Shown here piece after piece: positions 53,301-59,300 of a DNA stretch of 64,000 bases. The position numbers and the translations under genes were made by a program. Origin of the DNA: Heterocephalus glaber (taxonomy: Eukaryota; Chordata; Mammalia; Rodentia; Bathyergidae); contig NW_004624843.1 of assembly GCF_000247695.1 (NCBI RefSeq), positions 5,968,977 through 6,032,976 of the forward strand. Direction: 5' to 3'. Each line of letters starts with the position of its first letter. The stretch's first letter is position 1. The notes beneath the pieces are model-generated. The model was given only the letters and a program-made list of their open reading frames with translations. It searched no databases and was not told the DNA's origin.

Positions 53301-56300
53301 ATATATCTTGATTCTTTTTTTTATACTATTCCCCTACCCTCCCTTCAACCTTGAAGGGGAAATTATTAAACCATTAAGTCATTATTTGAACACTACAAAG
53401 CTCTGGATGAAAAGCTAGTGATTCTTACAATATGAAAACAATTAAGAAGTAGGCTGTTTACTAGAAGCCATAAACGGGAAAATATACTCAGCTCACAAGG
53501 AAAGCAACCTTCTGACTGTTCTTTATGCCATGAAGAAGACCTTGCTAAGGTAACAATAGAGCTTCTAGTGCAGAGAGAAAAGCCACGTGAAAAAATGCCA
53601 CTTAGGGGCCGGGGATTTAGCTCAGTGGTTCCGGTGCCTGCCTCACAAGTGCAAGGTCCTGAGTTCAATCCCCACTCCCACCCCCACCCCCTGTACCAAA
53701 AAAAAAAAAGAATGCCATTTGTCCCCTCAACTCACATAAAAGAACCAGACGATCCTGACAGTGCTAGAAAAGTGCTAGTTAATGCTGAAGAAATGAACAC
53801 AAATAACAATGAGATATTCAAGAAGCCACAAGCCAAAAAGAATCATTATCTTCAAATATGTTGTCTCATTAGAGGGGGTGAAGCTATTTCATTTGCACAC
53901 GATTTCAATAAACCCAAAAATGAAATTGTAAACAGGTGCTATGCCTTAAGAGTCTGAGGACAAATGCTGCCAGCTAGAATAATGGCTCAGCTCTGAAAGG
54001 GGCACTGAGGGAAGCAGACACTCCCTCAGCTGGGAGCTGGACTGGCTTCCAGGCTCACTTTCTCAGACCAGAGAGACCTGGAGAGTGAAGAAAGCTTACA
54101 CCAGATGCAGTCCTAACTGAAGGAAAGAACCAAAACTACAGCGGGAGTGGGCAGGACAAAAAAAGAGAGAGAACATCATAAACATTTATCAGACCTGGCG
54201 ACTAGCTTCCATCAGGATCAAATGAAAGCTTCAACTTCATCTTACAGAGAGTGAAATAAGGCCACTGTAACTGAAAAGTGGAGAGGGGCTGGGAGGTGAG
54301 GGTGCCCACTGTAGGGCCTAAGATTCTCTGCTACAGGAAACTGAAAATGCAAGAAAGAGGTGCTGGGGTGGTGACACACCAGGAGCAGCTCAAACTAAAT
54401 AGGACACACAGGGCTGAAACAGACCAGACAGGGATGAGAAGGGCTTCCCTGATGTGCTTGGGGAGATGTCTTGGCAAATTGGGACAAACCCTTGACAGTG
54501 ATGTCTGCATGGGTTTCTCAACCCAGAAGTGGTGTGCTAGGAAAAGAAATGGAGGCGAAGGACTAGAAAGGGGGAAAGAGCAATACCTTTTCTTAGAGGC
54601 TATAACGTAAGAGAGTTTGTTGATTAAAAGGCCAATATGCTGTGGGGCATGGTGGCACACACCTGTAATCCCAGCACTGGGAGGGTGAGGCAGGAGGATT
54701 GCCATGAGTCTTAGGCTAGCCTGGGCTACACAGTGACCTCAAGGACAGCCTAAACTACAAAGCAAGACCATCTCTCAAAAAAAGAACCCTCCCCTCAAAG
54801 TAACAACCACAAAAAAAATTAAAGACCAATACACTAAAGATAACTGCATTTCAACAACCAGCTGCAATAGTCCAAAAAGCATAAAGTACAGCCACAGGGC
54901 CACACAGCCTCTCTCTGGTAACCGTTTACCTGGTACAGTAGAACATAGTTTAAGGTTTTTCACATCCAAACTGTGCAGAATACATGTATCTCTCAGTACA
55001 CTCCAAGTATAACTGACAGCAAGGGGAGTGTCAACAAAGGGGATGTGCCTCAAAGACATTACCGGCTCCAAGGGAAGCCATATTACCACATGTGAAGAAA
55101 CTATTTATAAACAACAGTGGTGACAGTTAATCAGTAAGCGAAGCTCTAAGCACTTTACATCCTAACATGACTGTGACTTAAATATAGATGTCTTACTGTG
55201 TTTTAGTCTAATTTTAGAAACCCGGCTGAGAGTTTGGGGTTGATGTCTATGTAAGACATAATTTCACAGGAACTAGACTCCAGTTAGTACTTTCCCTCAG
55301 AAATTCTACATGTTTTAATTTTTTTTTGAGAAAATTGAGAAAACTTAAAAAAAGACACTCAAGAAAGCTATATGTTGTTCATATATGAAGACTCTGAACC
55401 GCAGGGTGTGTATGTGTGTGTGTGCATGCATGCAAGTGCACACATTCACATGTGACAACAGTGACAAAGGATTCTAGCAGAGTACACAGGAGCATAAAAA
55501 ACAAGACCAGCACAACACTCCTGATAGAACTGGCATAGCAGATTAATGGAGAAATATGGATCATTTCAATAGATGGCAATGGACAATTTTTTCAAATGGA
55601 AAAAAAAGAAAACAACTACCACAGAAAACCATTCTGGGAGGACCAAAGTTTGTTTTGATTTGCTGTTCTGTGGTCCTAGGGAAGGGCTGAAGTTGTGAAT
55701 GTCATTTAGTTGGTGTCAGTGAGCACCATTTTAAAGAGCTACTTACAAAAGACATGATGTTGTAGTCATATTAAATAGGACAAAATTCACTCTGGTTTAA
55801 ATCCTGTTGTGAAAGCTACAGGCAGGTGATTGTTTTTTATTACACTTTCCCTTACAATCTGCAGGATACAAAATTCTATTGTATGTTATCTAAAACAACG
55901 CTCATTTTATTTGTCTGAAAAAAAATCGACACTTTCCAGTTATAAAAGAATGCTATCTCTGTCATAATGGAGGAACTGTAAAGTCCAGGGTGGTTCTAGG
56001 TTAGAGACTTAAGAGACAGGTAGCTAAATATAATGCATGATGTTTGAGTTGACACCAGAGAGGGGAAAACATTTCCATAAAAGATGTGAATTGGACAACT
56101 GATAGAATTTAATATAATTACAATGATACCTCGGTTCACAAACTTAATTCTTTCCATGATTCTGGAATGAATTCTGCGACCAGAACTGTGGAAAGAACTG
56201 TTTGTGAGCCCAGGTACCACTGTACTATATATTAGACAATAGTGATAATAGTAGTATATCAATGTTTAAATTTTCTGATTTTGATCTGTGCTTAGGTAAG

Positions 56301-59300
56301 ACATTATTTTGCTTTGGGTAGATAAGCAATAAAATATTTAGGGGCAAAAGAGTCTGATGTGTTCAACTTAATTTCAAATGGTTTAGCACTAATAATATTA
56401 ATGTGTATGTGCATGCACATATACATAAATGTTGCAAAAGTTGGTAAAGGGTATCTGTACTATTCTGATTTGTCTGTACAAGTAAAATTATTTAGAAATA
56501 AAATTTTCAGCTGGGTATAGTGGCATACAGCTGTAATCCCAGCACTTGGGAGGCAGGAGGATCACCACGAGTTCAAGGGCAGCCTGGGCTCCATGGTGAG
56601 TTAGGGTTAGCCTGAATTACAGTGCAAGACCCTAGCTCAAGGAAAAAAAAAAGAAAGGAAAAAGAAATAAAAATTTATTTATTTATTTTTTAGTATATCC
56701 TTTTATTGGTACATTTTAGGTGTACAACCTAATGACATTCATCACTGGAGATATGCACCTTTACATAATCTCTCTTGGTTCTTTTTTCCTCCCTTCCCCT
56801 GCCCTCCCTTCAACCTCTCCATCCCTCCCTATTTACAAAGACTTTGTTTCCATTTTTTTCATTTTCTCATATTAATTCCATTCCCCTCTTTCCTTTCCCC
56901 TACCCCTCCCACTTCCCCCTCCTCTTTGCCCCTTTTCTTCCTATTTAACATTATTTATTATAAGAAATAAAAATTTAAAACATACAGGTACTAACTTTCA
57001 GTGCTATCAAGTTTTCTACAGGTTGCATATTACAATAAATGGCAAAAAAAATGGCAAAATATCATCAACAAAATATTTTCATGCTTACTTGAAACTGCCA
57101 GTTTCCCAGATGATCAACATCTTTAATATATACATGATAATGTCCTCCGTAGCAGCCACCTTTGTGTATAATAACTGAGAAGAGGTCATATACATAGTCT
57201 AAGTCATTCAGTTTACTCTGAAAGAAAGGAAAATAAACAATGATATAGTTTATATAAGATAGTAAGATACATAACCAAAGAGAAAAAAGAATTTTAACTA
57301 CTGAAACTAATAACAATGTTCTTATTACTAAAGGGTAAATAAAGACAAATTTAAATAACAAGTTTTAAATTTTAAAATTCTTTTCTTTTTTTGGAAGACA
57401 GCGTCTTGCCATAGTAGAGGCTGGCCTTGAACTTGTGGTGTTCCTCCTGTCTCAGCCTCCTGGGTGCTAGAATTACAGGCATGCACCACCATGCCTGGCT
57501 AAATTTAAAAATTCCTTTTTTTTTGGAACTGGGGATCAAACTCGAGTCCTTGGGCTTGTGGGGCAGGTGGCGGAAACCACTGAGCTAAATCCCCAGCTCC
57601 AAAAATTCTTAATTCATTAATTTACTACCAATCATAATATGCCATCAATTTATGTTTCTTAGTTAAGTGTGAACATGTGTATCTGAAAAAGATGTTATTT
57701 TTATGTGCTTTGGCTTTTTTATGTAAGTGAATGTGACAACATAAAATCCTATCAGTCAGTGTGTAGTAGAGATTTTCAGCAAGGGAAAGCCATGCCTGTA
57801 TTATACCTATTATGCTGCTTCATACACGAGGTTTTTTTTTTACCTGTCTAGACCGTACTACATTCCAATCACTCTGTCATGTGCCTCCATCAAAGCCAGG
57901 ATGACTATCACCCCCTACCCTTCAGTCCTCTGCAGAATAGGACTTAGAGATTCTGAATACCAGCTGGCATGGTTGAGAGGCAGTTTCATGGAATGAAGAG
58001 TTTTACTGTTTTGTTAATTCTATGATTAACCTTTTCTGTAATTAATCACAAATGACTCAACAAATAAATGCCAACATTACCAATTAAAAACAAAACAAAA
58101 TGCCTGTATTCCCAGCTACTTGGGAGCTGAGGCAGGAGGATTTCGAGTTTGGGGCCAATCTGGGCAACACAGCAAGATCCTGTCTCAAAATTAAAATATG
58201 AAAAGGATTGCGGATGTAGGTTGGTGCTTCCTCAGTTCAATTCCCAACACAAAACAAAAAACCAAAAATGACAAAAAACCCCAAACCCAAAACTATAACA
58301 AGACACTTAGATTAAGAGGTATTTTAAATCCCTCACAAAGAAGAAAAAGGAAGCTTCCCCCTTGATGGGTGTCAGCCACACAGTGTAAGCTCTCTTGTGG
58401 TGCTGACTTCAGTGTCATCTGCAATGTAAGATGTACCTATGTGTGCCACCTAAGGGATGCCAGTTATTTGAGAAATTTAATTGTATAAAATATACTTTTT
58501 AAGTAGGCAGCATTTAAAAATGTTTGGCTCAGGCAAAAGACAGAGACATAAAGATACAAGGTGACATTTTTTCTTAATACAGAAATTTAAAAGTAAAATT
58601 AAAGAAGATTTCCTAGACAAGTTTAATTTTTTTTTTCACTTGTTTTGTTTTATCAAAGTATGTTAATATCAGGTGATGTGGCTAGGGTTGTAGCTCAATG
58701 GTACACTATTTGCTGGGCATGCAAAAGGCCCTGGGTTTGATTCCCCCCAGCACTGCTTGGTGGGGGGGATCCCATGATAAACTGCCTCTTATAAGAGGAG
58801 GGGCAAGTATTTTAACTAATTCTGAGAAAATTATTTATTCTGAGTATCCCATGCTGAGTCAGTCAGGCCAGGCGTGGTGGTGCACGCCTGTGATCCCAGC
58901 ATTCCAGAGGCAGAAGCAGGAGGATCATCATGAGTTTGAGGCCAGCTTGAGCTACACAGCGAGACCCTGTCTCACAAAACCAAAAAAAAACGTCAGAGTC
59001 AGGCTCCGAGTCCAAACAATGAGAACCTTCAAGAAGTAAAGGTTCGGTAATTAGGCTTGCAATAGAGGAATATGTATCTGTGAAAAGTTTGAATTAAAGA
59101 AATTTATAAAAGATTAATTATTTAATAGCTAATCCATATTCTGTTCTTAACAAGAATGATTTATAATAAGAAATTCATAAGGCTCATTACTTTTTTCTGA
59201 GCATGTATAATAATGATAAAGTATTAGAAAAGGGCTTATAAAGCAGGCTACTTTAACAATTAATCTGTTTTCAAAATACTTTCTTTCCTGTGTCTATAGG

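Noticed and set aside
53568..53957. 129-codon plus-strand frame downstream of a SINE
   Set aside because: It starts inside the SINE and has no recognisable domain; taken as chance.
54278..54705. Opposing 110- and 124-codon frames
   Set aside because: No similarity recognised; one crosses a B1 SINE. Chance-length frames.
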